From Pseudomonadota bacterium (GTDB lineage: Bacteria > Pseudomonadota > Gammaproteobacteria > Burkholderiales > Burkholderiaceae_C): 64,000 bases of DNA. Of this stretch, positions 35,122 through 43,349 are shown one piece after another; positions within the stretch are counted from its first letter, which is position 1, and each line of letters begins with the position of its first letter. Both the position numbers and the translations under genes were made by a program. The stretch spans positions 1-64,000 of the forward strand of contig JAKARB010000009.1 of the NCBI GenBank assembly GCA_021819435.1. The letters run 5' to 3'. The notes under the pieces were generated by a model that worked only from the letters and a program-made list of their open reading frames with translations, was not told the DNA's origin and made no database searches.

Positions 35122-35137
35122 GTATCCACCTGGATAC
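35122..35137. promoter_or_regulatory. Operator-like palindrome upstream of the SMP-30/hydrolase genes
   Basis: GTATCCA-CC-TGGATAC is a perfect 7-base inverted repeat, 24 bases upstream of the SMP-30-like ATG, within an AT-rich stretch (ACAAAATAA to its left on the minus strand) that likely holds the promoter. It is a TetR/LacI-sized site; the nearby TetR regulator is one candidate. Confidence 0.6.
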
Positions 35138-35263
35138 TTATTTTGTCCGTACCGCGCATGGCGCCCATACGGATTGTCCCTTGGGGACTCCTGGCAGCCT
35201 GCATCGATCCCAGGCACAGGCGGAGCGCCCGGCTGAGGCCCGGCTTCATGAGAGGATCACGCC

Positions 35264-35995
35264 ATGCAACTCGTCACCGCCACCTCTCCCGCCGACCTCC
35301 CCGCCCGCCTGGATGAATGTGGCTGGGCCTTGATCAGCCCCGCACCGCTGGCGGAGTGGATCGGGGCGACGGCGAGCGAGCTCGACGAACTGCACGCCAG
35401 CTGGGCAGACCTGCCCCCCGATCGGCACCTCAAGGACGGCGGCCGATATCGCTTCCGCCGCCACGGCTGCTTCGTGCTGGACACCGCCAGCGGAGAACTA
35501 ACGCAGACACCGCACCGCGCCCACTGGCAGCCTGTTGAATACAACGCCTTGCATGGCGGCATCGAGCGTTGGTTCGAGCCCATCGAACCCGCCGTCGTCG
35601 GCCACCGCGCATGGGGCAACCTGCTTCGCCAACTGGGTCAGGCGCTTGCGCAACGCGGCGGGGTGCCCACCTGGTACATCGAGGCGCACCAGTTCCGCGT
35701 GGACACGGCCGGCGGCATCGGCCGGCCCACGCCTGAAGGCGCCCATCGCGATGGTGTGGACTTCGTGGCCGTGCTCATGCTGGAGCGCCACACCATCAAG
35801 GGCGGCGAAACCCGCGTGTTCGAAGCCGACGGCCCGCAAGGCGTGCGCTTCACCCTGACCGAGCCCTGGAGCGCCTTGCTGCTCGACGACACACGCGTCA
35901 TCCACGAGTCGACACCCATCCAGCCTTTGGGCGAGCATGGCTGGCGCGACACCTTGGTGTTGACGTTCCGCCGGGGCGGCTTCCAAGGGCCTTGA
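35264..35995 (+). CDS. 2-oxoglutarate/Fe(II) dioxygenase family protein
   Basis: 243 residues. The iron triad is readable as H161 and D163 (EGAHRDGVDFVAVLML) with H214 (DTRVIHESTP), and R228 (HGWRDTLVLTFRR) would hold 2-oxoglutarate. The GRPTPEGAHRDG and KGGETRVF layout matches the PF10014-type '2OG-Fe dioxygenase' family, which includes free amino-acid hydroxylases such as isoleucine dioxygenase. The substrate here is unknown. It stands alone between oppositely oriented genes. Confidence 0.85.
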   Translation: MQLVTATSPADLPARLDECGWALISPAPLAEWIGATASELDELHASWADLPPDRHLKDGGRYRFRRHGCFVLDTASGELTQTPHRAHWQPVEYNALHGGIERWFEPIEPAVVGHRAWGNLLRQLGQALAQRGGVPTWYIEAHQFRVDTAGGIGRPTPEGAHRDGVDFVAVLMLERHTIKGGETRVFEADGPQGVRFTLTEPWSALLLDDTRVIHESTPIQPLGEHGWRDTLVLTFRRGGFQGP

Positions 35996-36049
35996 AGGCC
36001 CGGTGAAAGCCGGCTGCGCTCACCGGCATCGAACACACATGCCCTTGGC

Positions 36050-36826
36050 TCACATGCCCTTGAAATCAGGCTTGCGCTTTTCCATCACCGCGCTGATGGC
36101 TTCCTTGGCTGCGGGGCCTCGCAGCAGCGCACCGAAGAGCTTGAGTTCCTCGTCCATGATGGCTTTCAGGCCCACCTGGCCCATCTTCATGACGGCCTTG
36201 GTGGCGCGCAGCGCGGCCATCGGCTTGGCGGCCAACTTGGTGGCCTGACCCTGCGCATAGGCATTGACCTCTTGCGGCGGCAGGATGCGGTTGACGATGC
36301 CCATCTCCACGGCCTCCTCGGCGTAGAAGGCCTCGCCCAGCATCAGCTTCTCGGCGGCACGCGGGTAACCCACCAGCGCGGGCAGCAGCAGCGCAGAACC
36401 GGCCTCCGGGCACAGGCCCAGGTTCACGAAGGGCAGGCTGAAGGCGGCGTTGTCGCCCGCGTAGACCAGGTCGCAGTGCAGCAGCAGCGTGGTGCCGATG
36501 CCCACCGCCGGCCCGGCCACGGCCGCGACCAGCGGCTTGGGAAAGGTGCGCAAGACGTTGAGGAAGCGCACCACCGGTGCGGGCTCGGCGTCCGCTGCCA
36601 TGTTCGGCGGGTTGTCGAGGAAGTCAGCCAGGTCGTTGCCAGCGGTGAAACAGCTCACATCGCCCTGGATCACGGCGACGCGCACGGCATCGTCCTCGGC
36701 GGCCTGCTCAAGCTCCTGCGCCAGGCGGGTGTACATGCCCGTGGTGATGGCGTTCTTCTTGTCGAGCCGGTTGAAGGTCAGGGTCAGGATGCCGCCTTCG
36801 CGGTGGGCCAGGATGTCGTTGGACAT
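36050..36826 (-). CDS. Enoyl-CoA hydratase/isomerase family protein
   Basis: 258 residues from MSNDILAHREGGIL with GAGGAGA upstream. The crotonase fold motifs are CFTAGNDLADFLDNPP and AAVAGPAVGIGTTLLLHCDL, whose backbone NH groups hold the acyl-CoA thioester. LGLCPEAGSALLLP carries a Glu at the usual catalytic site. It could hydrate or isomerise enoyl-CoA. It is the last of three minus-strand genes after the two alpha/beta hydrolases (71-base gap). Confidence 0.88.
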   Translation of the reverse strand: MSNDILAHREGGILTLTFNRLDKKNAITTGMYTRLAQELEQAAEDDAVRVAVIQGDVSCFTAGNDLADFLDNPPNMAADAEPAPVVRFLNVLRTFPKPLVAAVAGPAVGIGTTLLLHCDLVYAGDNAAFSLPFVNLGLCPEAGSALLLPALVGYPRAAEKLMLGEAFYAEEAVEMGIVNRILPPQEVNAYAQGQATKLAAKPMAALRATKAVMKMGQVGLKAIMDEELKLFGALLRGPAAKEAISAVMEKRKPDFKGM

Positions 36827-36897
36827 GGTTGTCTCCTCGTGGTGATGGCGGGAATGAAAGTCGGGAATGAAAGACGAGAACGTCAGGGTGAAAGGGC

Positions 36898-37749
36898 TCA
36901 GGCTTCGAGCCAGCGCAGCACTTGGGGCCACAACGCCGAAGCGGGGGATTGGAACAACCCGAAGTGCCCCAAGCGCTTGAACCCATGGGCTTCGGGGTAG
37001 AGGTGTTCGAAGCGCACCTGCGCACCCGCATAAAGGCGATAAAGCGCGCGGATGCCCTGCGGGCTCAGCAGCTCGTCGTCTTCCATCAGCACGACGGTGA
37101 TGGGATGGCGGATCGCGGCGTAACGCGCGCGCAGCGCCGCCCCCTCCGAACCGAGGTAGTCAGGGTGCAGGCACCAGCGGCGCCACTGCCACATGGCTGC
37201 TGCCGGCAGGTCACCCACCGCACCCAGGCGTTTGCCCGGGAAGTAGCCGGCCAGCGCGATGCCCACGGGTGCGAGCACCCACCACAGCAGCGGCGCCTTG
37301 CGGCGCACAACCGGCGAGTTCATGCGCCAGTAGCCGTTGCCGCTGGCCACCGTCAGCACGCGCTCGAAGCACTCGGGCCGGTCGAGCCAGCCAAAAAGTT
37401 GCCCACCCAGGCTGTGGCCCAAGAAGGTGCGCGGTGCGTCGGGCCAGCGCTGGCACAGGGCATCGGCCGCAGCGGGCAGGTCTTGCGTGGCCCAATCGGT
37501 GATGCTGGCCCGAAAGCCTCGCAGGCTGCGCGGCGCCGAATCCCCCACGCCGCGCCAGTCGAAGGTCAGCACAGCCACGCCCTGCCCTGCCAGCCAGCTC
37601 GCGAAGGCCGTGTAGAAGCGCTGCGGCACGCCCATGGCCGCGGCGATCAGCACCGCCCGGCGCACCTCGCCCGCAGGCACGTAGGCTCGTGCGGCCAGCT
37701 CGTGACCGTCATGGGTGCGCAGGGTGATGGGCTCGAAGGATGTGTTCAC
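36898..37749 (-). CDS. Alpha/beta hydrolase, copy 1
   Basis: 283 residues. Nucleophile S113 sits in FLGHSLGGQLFG; VLTFDWRGVGDSAP precedes it, and a late EAHGFKRLGHFGLF supplies the histidine. This is the COG4757-like predicted hydrolase family. It is the same length as, and clearly a paralog of, the next gene upstream, with shared landmarks such as FDWRG, the GYxxGxRxxAVGDLP loop and W-x-R/K-W. The substrate is unknown; the neighbouring enoyl-CoA hydratase hints at fatty-acid or ester metabolism. Confidence 0.85.
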   Translation of the reverse strand: MNTSFEPITLRTHDGHELAARAYVPAGEVRRAVLIAAAMGVPQRFYTAFASWLAGQGVAVLTFDWRGVGDSAPRSLRGFRASITDWATQDLPAAADALCQRWPDAPRTFLGHSLGGQLFGWLDRPECFERVLTVASGNGYWRMNSPVVRRKAPLLWWVLAPVGIALAGYFPGKRLGAVGDLPAAAMWQWRRWCLHPDYLGSEGAALRARYAAIRHPITVVLMEDDELLSPQGIRALYRLYAGAQVRFEHLYPEAHGFKRLGHFGLFQSPASALWPQVLRWLEA

Positions 37750-37809
37750 AGGTGTGGACCCCGGTGGCTTGGCATGGACGAGGTGTGAGCCGAACAGGCC
37801 AGCGCCCGT

Positions 37810-38661
37810 TCAGGCCAGGCCCAGCCAGGGCAGGCTGTGGCGCCAACCCTGCGGGCCGGTGCGGCCATGGAAGAAGTTGAAATGCCCCACGCTGCGGGCG
37901 CCCACATCTTGCGGACGCAGGGTGAGGTAGTTCACGCGAGTGCCGCTGTAGGCCTGGTGCACGGCGCGGATGCCCGCCGGGCTGGCCATGTTGTCGTCGG
38001 TGAACAGCACTGCGGTGATCGGCAGCTTCACCTCGGCGTAGGCCTGGCGGATGTGCTCGCCTTCGCTGAGCACGAACTTCGGCGAGGCGCACCAGCGCTT
38101 CCATTGCGCGACGATGCCGCGCGGCAGGTCGCCCACGGCGTTGATGCGCTGCCCGGCGTAATAGCCATGGCGGGCCACGCTCAGGGGCACGATCACGTGC
38201 CAGAAGGCGCCGATGACGTAGCGCAGGGGCTTGGCCAGGTGGGTGACGTAGCCGCTGCCGCTGCCCAGGGTGACGACGTGGTCGATGAGGGGGTGCTGGG
38301 GCATGGCGCCGAACAGGATGCCGCCCATGCTGTGGCCGAACCAACTGATGGGCAAGCCGGGATGACGTTGGGCGACGAGGTCCATCATGGCTGGTGCGTC
38401 TTGCAGCGCCCAGTCGATGAGTTTGGCGCGGTAGTGGCGCAGGTTGTCAGGGGCGGATTCGCCCATGCCGCGCCAGTCGAAGGTGTAGACGATGGCGCCT
38501 TGCTGGGCCAGCCAGGTGGCGTAGCGGGCGTAGAAGCTTTGTGGCACGCCGAGGGCGCACGCGATGATGACGGCGCGCTTCTTCGGTGCTTCGCCTTGCG
38601 GTTTGAAGCAGCGGGCGGCGAGGTTGTGGCCGTCAGCGGTGAGGACGCGGAACGATTCCAT
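37810..38661 (-). CDS. Alpha/beta hydrolase, copy 2 (paralog of copy 1)
   Basis: 283 residues from MESFRVLTADGHNLAARCFK. The nucleophile is S111 in WFGHSMGGILFG, preceded by VYTFDWRGMGESAP; GARSVGHFNFFHG provides the His. The open frame runs about 80 codons further upstream, but those codons cross the intergenic repeat and are not family-like. It lies 60 bases ahead of copy 1 in the same direction, the product of a tandem duplication that has diverged well. Confidence 0.85.
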   Translation of the reverse strand: MESFRVLTADGHNLAARCFKPQGEAPKKRAVIIACALGVPQSFYARYATWLAQQGAIVYTFDWRGMGESAPDNLRHYRAKLIDWALQDAPAMMDLVAQRHPGLPISWFGHSMGGILFGAMPQHPLIDHVVTLGSGSGYVTHLAKPLRYVIGAFWHVIVPLSVARHGYYAGQRINAVGDLPRGIVAQWKRWCASPKFVLSEGEHIRQAYAEVKLPITAVLFTDDNMASPAGIRAVHQAYSGTRVNYLTLRPQDVGARSVGHFNFFHGRTGPQGWRHSLPWLGLA

Positions 38662-38842
38662 CGTGAGGGGGTGGACTGGTTGTGGGGATTCTGCCTGGGG
38701 GCTGGTCTCGGGTATCGGTCTCTTCTGTTCTCTGGTCTCGTGGGTTGGGGCGATTTTTCGGGGGAGCGCGAGGCGGGGCTGCGGCGGTGTGTGAGTGGGC
38801 ACCAGGGTGGTGGTCCCGCTTTCAGCGGGACTCCCCTGTGGG

Positions 38843-38980
38843 GCTCGCGGCGAGGTGGGGCCTTCGAACTCGCTGCGCGCCCTTTGGGCGCTCCGCTCAA
38901 ACAACTCAGGCCAGTCAGATGACGAAGCATGCTTCGCATGCCCACCTCACCACTCTGCTCCTCGGCACCACCCAGGCGCC
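38843..38980. repeat. 138-bp inverted repeat, left arm
   Basis: This arm is the reverse complement of 39256-39393, with 9 mismatches over 138 positions and no gaps by eye. It lies in a 941-base stretch without genes between the hydrolase start (38661) and the thiolase stop (39603). Just left of it is a perfect 8-bp hairpin GTCCCGCT-TTC-AGCGGGAC (38813-38831). Confidence 0.92.
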
Positions 38981-39255
38981 CACTCACACACCGCCTCCGC
39001 CCTTTGCCGCCTCGCTCGTGGCATGCCACGTTGGCGATCTTGCGCAGGCGTATTCGTCACTCACATGCTGGATCTGCTTCCAGGTCGCATTGCATCGCGT
39101 CGTGCCGGGCCGGGCCGTGACCTGATGAGAGTTTGTGTTCGTTGAACAAGCCAGCAATCTTTCGAAGCTTTCGATTTGGCACCATCAACCAGCCTGGCGC
39201 TACCCTCTTCGCACACGGAAAGCGGGGCACAAGGGGCGAAGCCGGCATCGGCTCG
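38981..39255. other. Spacer between the inverted-repeat arms, no gene seen
   Basis: 275 bases of unique sequence separate the two 138-bp arms. Open frames across it are short and depend on the repeat arms for most of their length, with no recognisable domain. No transposase, tRNA or terminator was found. An AT-rich patch around 39125-39180 is the only compositional change. Confidence 0.5.
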
Positions 39256-39393
39256 GGCGCCTCGCGGGTGCCGAGGAGCGCAGCGGCGAGGTGGGCATGC
39301 GAAGCATGCTTCGTCATCTGACTGGCCTGAGTTGTTTGAGCGGAGCGCCCGCAGGGCGCGCAGCGAGTTCGAAGGCCCCACCTCGCCGCGAGC
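39256..39393. repeat. 138-bp inverted repeat, right arm
   Basis: Reverse-complement partner of 38843-38980. The central about 100 bases (GAGGTGGGCATGCGAAGC to CACCTCGCCGCGAGC) are almost identical. It contains its own short palindrome GCATGCGAAGCATGC. From here to 39540 the sequence is gene-free and becomes A/C-rich (39500-39540). Confidence 0.92.
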
Positions 39394-39543
39394 ACCACAG
39401 GGAAGTCACGCCAAGGGCGTGACCACCCGCGTGGCGCCCGAGCCGATGCCGGCGCAGCCCGCCCCGCGCTGCCACGACAAAGCGCTCCACGCACCGCAAG
39501 CACCAAAACCAAACAAAGACAAAACCGAACAACCAAACCCACC

Positions 39544-39576
39544 GAAGAAAAAGCCCGCACAAAGGCGGGCTTCTTC
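39544..39576 (-). terminator. Intrinsic terminator of the beta-oxidation operon
   Basis: On the minus strand AAGCCCGC-CTTTGT-GCGGGCTT (39551-39572) is followed by TTTTTCTTC. It lies 31 bases past the thiolase stop codon, so it ends the four-gene operon. Confidence 0.9.
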
Positions 39577-39602
39577 ATTCGTCAAGCGCGAAGCTCAGCC
39601 CA

Positions 39603-40826
39603 TCAAAGGCTGTCGACACGCTCGAAGATGCCGGCAGCGCCCTGACCAGTGCCGATGCACATCGTCACCATGCCGTACTTGCCGCCGGTGCGGCGCAGGC
39701 CATGCACCACGGTGGCGGCGCGGATGGCACCGGTCGCGCCCAGCGGGTGACCCAGCGCGATCGCGCCGCCCATCGGGTTCACCTTGGCGCGGTCCAGCAC
39801 ATGGCCCTTGCTGTCGAGGTCCTTCAGCACAGCCAGAGACTGAGCGGCGAAAGCTTCGTTCAGCTCCACCCAGTCCATGTCCGAAGCCTTCAGGCCAGCG
39901 TAGGCCAGCGCCTTCGGGATGGCTTCGATCGGGCCGATGCCCATGATCTCGGGCGGCACACCCTTGACGGCGAAGGCCACGAACTTGGCCAGCGGCTTCA
40001 GGCCGTACTTCTCGCAAGCTTCCTTCGAAGCCAGGATCAGGCAGCCAGCGCCGTCGGACGTCTGCGACGAATTACCGGCGGTGACCGAACCCTTGGCGGC
40101 GAACACCGGGCGCAGCTTGGCCAGGCCTTCCAGCGAGGTGTCGGGGCGGGCGCCTTCGTCACGGGTGATGGTCTTCTTGGTGATCGTCACTTCACCCGTT
40201 TCCAGGTTCGGCGTGCGCACTTCGATTTCGATCGGCGTGGTCTCGGCGTCGAAGAAGCCAGCTTCCTGGGCAGCGATGGCGCGGCGGTGCGATTCCACGG
40301 CGAAAGCATCTTGCTCTTCGCGGGTGACGCCCCACTGCTCGGCCACCTTCTCAGCGGTCATGCCCATGCCGTAGGCGATGCCGACGTTCTCGTCGAGGTT
40401 CACCACGGCGGGGTTGAACGAAGGCTTGGAGCCGCCCATGGGCACCATGGACATCGACTCCACGCCACCGGCGATCATGACCTCGGCTTCACCGACGCGG
40501 ATGCGGTCGGCGGCCATCGACACGGCGGTGATGCCAGCCGCGCAGAAGCGGTTGACGGTGGCGCCGGCCACGGTCTTGGGCAGGCCCGACAGCAGCGCGG
40601 CGATCTTGGCCACGTTCATGCCTTGTTCGCCCTCGGGCATCGCGCAGCCGACGATGGCGTCTTCGATGGCGGCCGGATCCAGCGTGGGAACCTGCTTGAG
40701 GGCGTTCTTGATGGTGGCGACCAGCAGGTCGTCAGGGCGGGTGTTCTTGAACACGCCACGGCCAGACTTGCCGATCGGGGTGCGGGTGGCGGCAACGACG
40801 TAAACGTCGCGGAGTTGCTTAGACAT
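39603..40826 (-). CDS. Acetyl-CoA acyltransferase (thiolase, FadA-like)
   Basis: 407 residues. The acyl-accepting cysteine is C95 in VNRFCAAGITAV; the catalytic His lies in ALGHPLGATGA and the second Cys in MVTMCIGTGQG. It cleaves 3-ketoacyl-CoA in the last step of beta-oxidation. It starts 18 bases after the hydroxyacyl-CoA dehydrogenase gene, and a terminator follows it. Length and motifs are complete. Confidence 0.95.
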   Translation of the reverse strand: MSKQLRDVYVVAATRTPIGKSGRGVFKNTRPDDLLVATIKNALKQVPTLDPAAIEDAIVGCAMPEGEQGMNVAKIAALLSGLPKTVAGATVNRFCAAGITAVSMAADRIRVGEAEVMIAGGVESMSMVPMGGSKPSFNPAVVNLDENVGIAYGMGMTAEKVAEQWGVTREEQDAFAVESHRRAIAAQEAGFFDAETTPIEIEVRTPNLETGEVTITKKTITRDEGARPDTSLEGLAKLRPVFAAKGSVTAGNSSQTSDGAGCLILASKEACEKYGLKPLAKFVAFAVKGVPPEIMGIGPIEAIPKALAYAGLKASDMDWVELNEAFAAQSLAVLKDLDSKGHVLDRAKVNPMGGAIALGHPLGATGAIRAATVVHGLRRTGGKYGMVTMCIGTGQGAAGIFERVDSL

Positions 40827-40844
40827 GTGTTTGTCTCCGATCGA

Positions 40845-43244
40845 TCAGTTGCGGACAGGCTTGCCGGTCGACAGCATGCCCATGATGCGCTCTTGCGTCT
40901 TGGGGTTGTCCAGCAGCGTGCAGAAGTGCTTGCGCTCCAGGGCGTGCAGGTATTCCTCGGTCACCAGGGTGCCGGCATCGACGTCGCCGCCGGTCAGCAC
41001 ATCGGCGATGCAGGAGCTGATGTAGTAGTCGTGCTGCGAGATGAACCCGCCGTCACGCATGTTGATCAGCGAGGTCTGCAGCGTGGCCTTCACGTTGCGG
41101 CCAGCCACGGCGAACGGCTTCTTGGCCGGGGCGCGGTAGCCAGACTCGTACATGGCCTTGACCTGGGAGATGGCCACGTGCAGGACTTCGTCCTTGTTGG
41201 GCACGATCACGTCGCCTTCGAGCAGGTAGCCGAACTTGCGGGCTTCGATGGCGGAGGTCGCCACCTTGGCCATGGCCGCGGCCTGGAAGCCTTCCTTGAT
41301 GAAGCCCATCAGCTCGGCGCCAGCCATGCCGGACACACCCTTGGCGGCTTCAACCTGCTCGGCAGTGCGGCGGGCCAGGTAAGCCAGGCCACCGCCGCCG
41401 GGGATCAGGCCCACGCCGACTTCAACCAAGCCCACGTAGCTTTCCATCGCAGCCACGCGCTTGGCGGCGTGCACAGCCAGTTCGCAACCACCGCCCAGGG
41501 CCAGGCCGTGCATCGCGGCAACGGTCGGCACGTTGGAGTAGCGCAGCGACAGCATGAAGTCCTGCAGTTGCTTCTCGAACGGGGCGATGGCCTTGCCGCC
41601 GCCAGCCATGAAGGCGGGCATCATGGACTGCAGGTCGGCGCCAGCCGAGAACGGACCGTCTTGCGACCAGATCACCAGGCCCTTGTAGCCGGCTTCGGCC
41701 AGCTCCAGGCCCTTGGTCAGGCCGGCGGTCACTTCGGCCGAGATGGTGTGCATCTTCGACTTGATCGAAGCGATCACCACCTCGCCGTCCAGCGTCCACA
41801 GGCGGATGGCGGCATCTTCGTGCAGGGTCTTGCCAGCGGTCGCGGCCGATTCGGCGCCCGAGCCCAGCACGTCTTCGCGGAAGTACTGGCGCTTGTAGAC
41901 GGCCAGATCGCGCTGCGGCACGTAGGTCTTCTTGGCGGGGCTCCACGAGCCTTGCGGCGTGTGCACGCCATCGCGGCCGTCGAACACCCAGGCGGGCAGC
42001 GGCGCGTTGCAGATGGCCTTGCCGGCGTCGATGTCGGCCTTCACCCACTCAGCCACTTGCTTCCAGCCAGCTTCCTGCCAGATCTCGAAGGGGCCTTGCT
42101 TCATGCCATAGCCCCAGCGCATGGCCAGGTCCAGGTCGCGGCAGGTGTCGGCGATGCCTTCAACCGTGACGGCGGCGTAGTGGAAGGCATTGCGCAGCAT
42201 CGCCCAGATGAACTGGGCCTGCGGGTTGCTCGACTCACGCAGCAGCTTGACGCGCTCGGCAGCGGGCTTCTTGAGGATGTCGGTGACTTCCTTGTCGGCC
42301 TTGTTGCCAGCCGGCACGTACTCGCCGCTCTTCACGTCGAACTGCAGGATGGCCTTGCCGTCCTTCTTGTAGAAACCAGCCTTGGTCTTCTGACCAAAGT
42401 GGCCCTTCTCGATCAGGGCGGTCACGTCGGCCGGCGTGGCAAATGCAGCGTGGAACGGGTCGTTGGTGCAACCGGTCTGCAGGGTCTTGATGACGTGGGC
42501 CATCGTGTCGATGCCGACCACGTCGCAGGTGCGGTAGGTGCCCGACGAAGCGCGGCCCATCTTCTTGCCGGTCAGGTCGTCGACGATGTCATAGCCCAGG
42601 CCGAAGTTCTTCACCTCGATCATGGTCAGCAGCAGGCCAGCCACGCCAACGCGGTTGGCGATGAAGTTCGGGCTGTCTTCGCAGCGCACGACGCCCTTGC
42701 CCACGGCGGTGGTCACGAAGGCTTCAAGCTGGTCGACCACGGTGGCGTCGGTGTACGTGGTCGGGATCAGCTCGACCAGGTACATGTAGCGCGGCGGGTT
42801 GAAGAAGTGGATGCCCAGGAAGCGCGAACGCAGCTGCTCGGGCAGCACGTTGGCCATGGCCGTGATGGACAGGCCCGAGGTGTTGGTGGCCAGGATGGCC
42901 TTGTCGTTCACGAACGGGGCGATCTTCTTGTAGAGATCTTCCTTCCAGTCCAGGCGCTCGGCGATGGCTTCGATGATGAGGTCGCAGCCGCGCAGCTCCT
43001 CGAGGTGCTCTTCGTAGTTGGCCTGCTGGATCAGGGCCGCGTCTTCGGTCACGCCCAGCGGAGAAGGCTTCAGCTTCTTGAGGTTATCGACGGCCTTGGT
43101 GACGATGCCGTTCTTCGGGCCTTCCTTGGCCGGCAGGTCGAACAGCACGACCGGCACCTTGCAGTTGACCATGTGGGCGGCGATCTGGGCACCCATCACG
43201 CCGGCGCCCAGCACGGCCACCTTGCGCACGTTGAATTGACTCAT
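40845..43244 (-). CDS. 3-hydroxyacyl-CoA dehydrogenase / enoyl-CoA hydratase fusion
   Basis: 799 residues. An N-terminal NAD-binding domain (KVAVLGAGVMGAQIAAHMVN) and dehydrogenase C-domain (about 1-400) are followed by a crotonase domain (about 480-680: GLVIWSQDGPFSAGADLQSM, GLALGGGCELAVHA). This dehydrogenase-first order is that of FadN-type proteins, the reverse of FadB. It performs hydration and oxidation of enoyl-CoA in fatty-acid breakdown. GAGGAGA precedes the ATG. Confidence 0.94.
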   Translation of the reverse strand: MSQFNVRKVAVLGAGVMGAQIAAHMVNCKVPVVLFDLPAKEGPKNGIVTKAVDNLKKLKPSPLGVTEDAALIQQANYEEHLEELRGCDLIIEAIAERLDWKEDLYKKIAPFVNDKAILATNTSGLSITAMANVLPEQLRSRFLGIHFFNPPRYMYLVELIPTTYTDATVVDQLEAFVTTAVGKGVVRCEDSPNFIANRVGVAGLLLTMIEVKNFGLGYDIVDDLTGKKMGRASSGTYRTCDVVGIDTMAHVIKTLQTGCTNDPFHAAFATPADVTALIEKGHFGQKTKAGFYKKDGKAILQFDVKSGEYVPAGNKADKEVTDILKKPAAERVKLLRESSNPQAQFIWAMLRNAFHYAAVTVEGIADTCRDLDLAMRWGYGMKQGPFEIWQEAGWKQVAEWVKADIDAGKAICNAPLPAWVFDGRDGVHTPQGSWSPAKKTYVPQRDLAVYKRQYFREDVLGSGAESAATAGKTLHEDAAIRLWTLDGEVVIASIKSKMHTISAEVTAGLTKGLELAEAGYKGLVIWSQDGPFSAGADLQSMMPAFMAGGGKAIAPFEKQLQDFMLSLRYSNVPTVAAMHGLALGGGCELAVHAAKRVAAMESYVGLVEVGVGLIPGGGGLAYLARRTAEQVEAAKGVSGMAGAELMGFIKEGFQAAAMAKVATSAIEARKFGYLLEGDVIVPNKDEVLHVAISQVKAMYESGYRAPAKKPFAVAGRNVKATLQTSLINMRDGGFISQHDYYISSCIADVLTGGDVDAGTLVTEEYLHALERKHFCTLLDNPKTQERIMGMLSTGKPVRN

Positions 43245-43349
43245 GTTCTCTCCTCGAGGAACTCAGTGAATGGAGATGGAAGTTGGGAGGCCCCGCGAGG
43301 CGCCTCCCCGGATCAGCCAGTTGCTGTCAGTCGAACGATGTCGATCAGA

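Noticed and set aside
38795-39578. Several short open frames with a shared SNNSGQSDDEACFACPP-like peptide
   Set aside because: They all arise from translating the 138-bp inverted repeat arms; the peptide similarity comes from the DNA repeat, and no ribosome sites are present.
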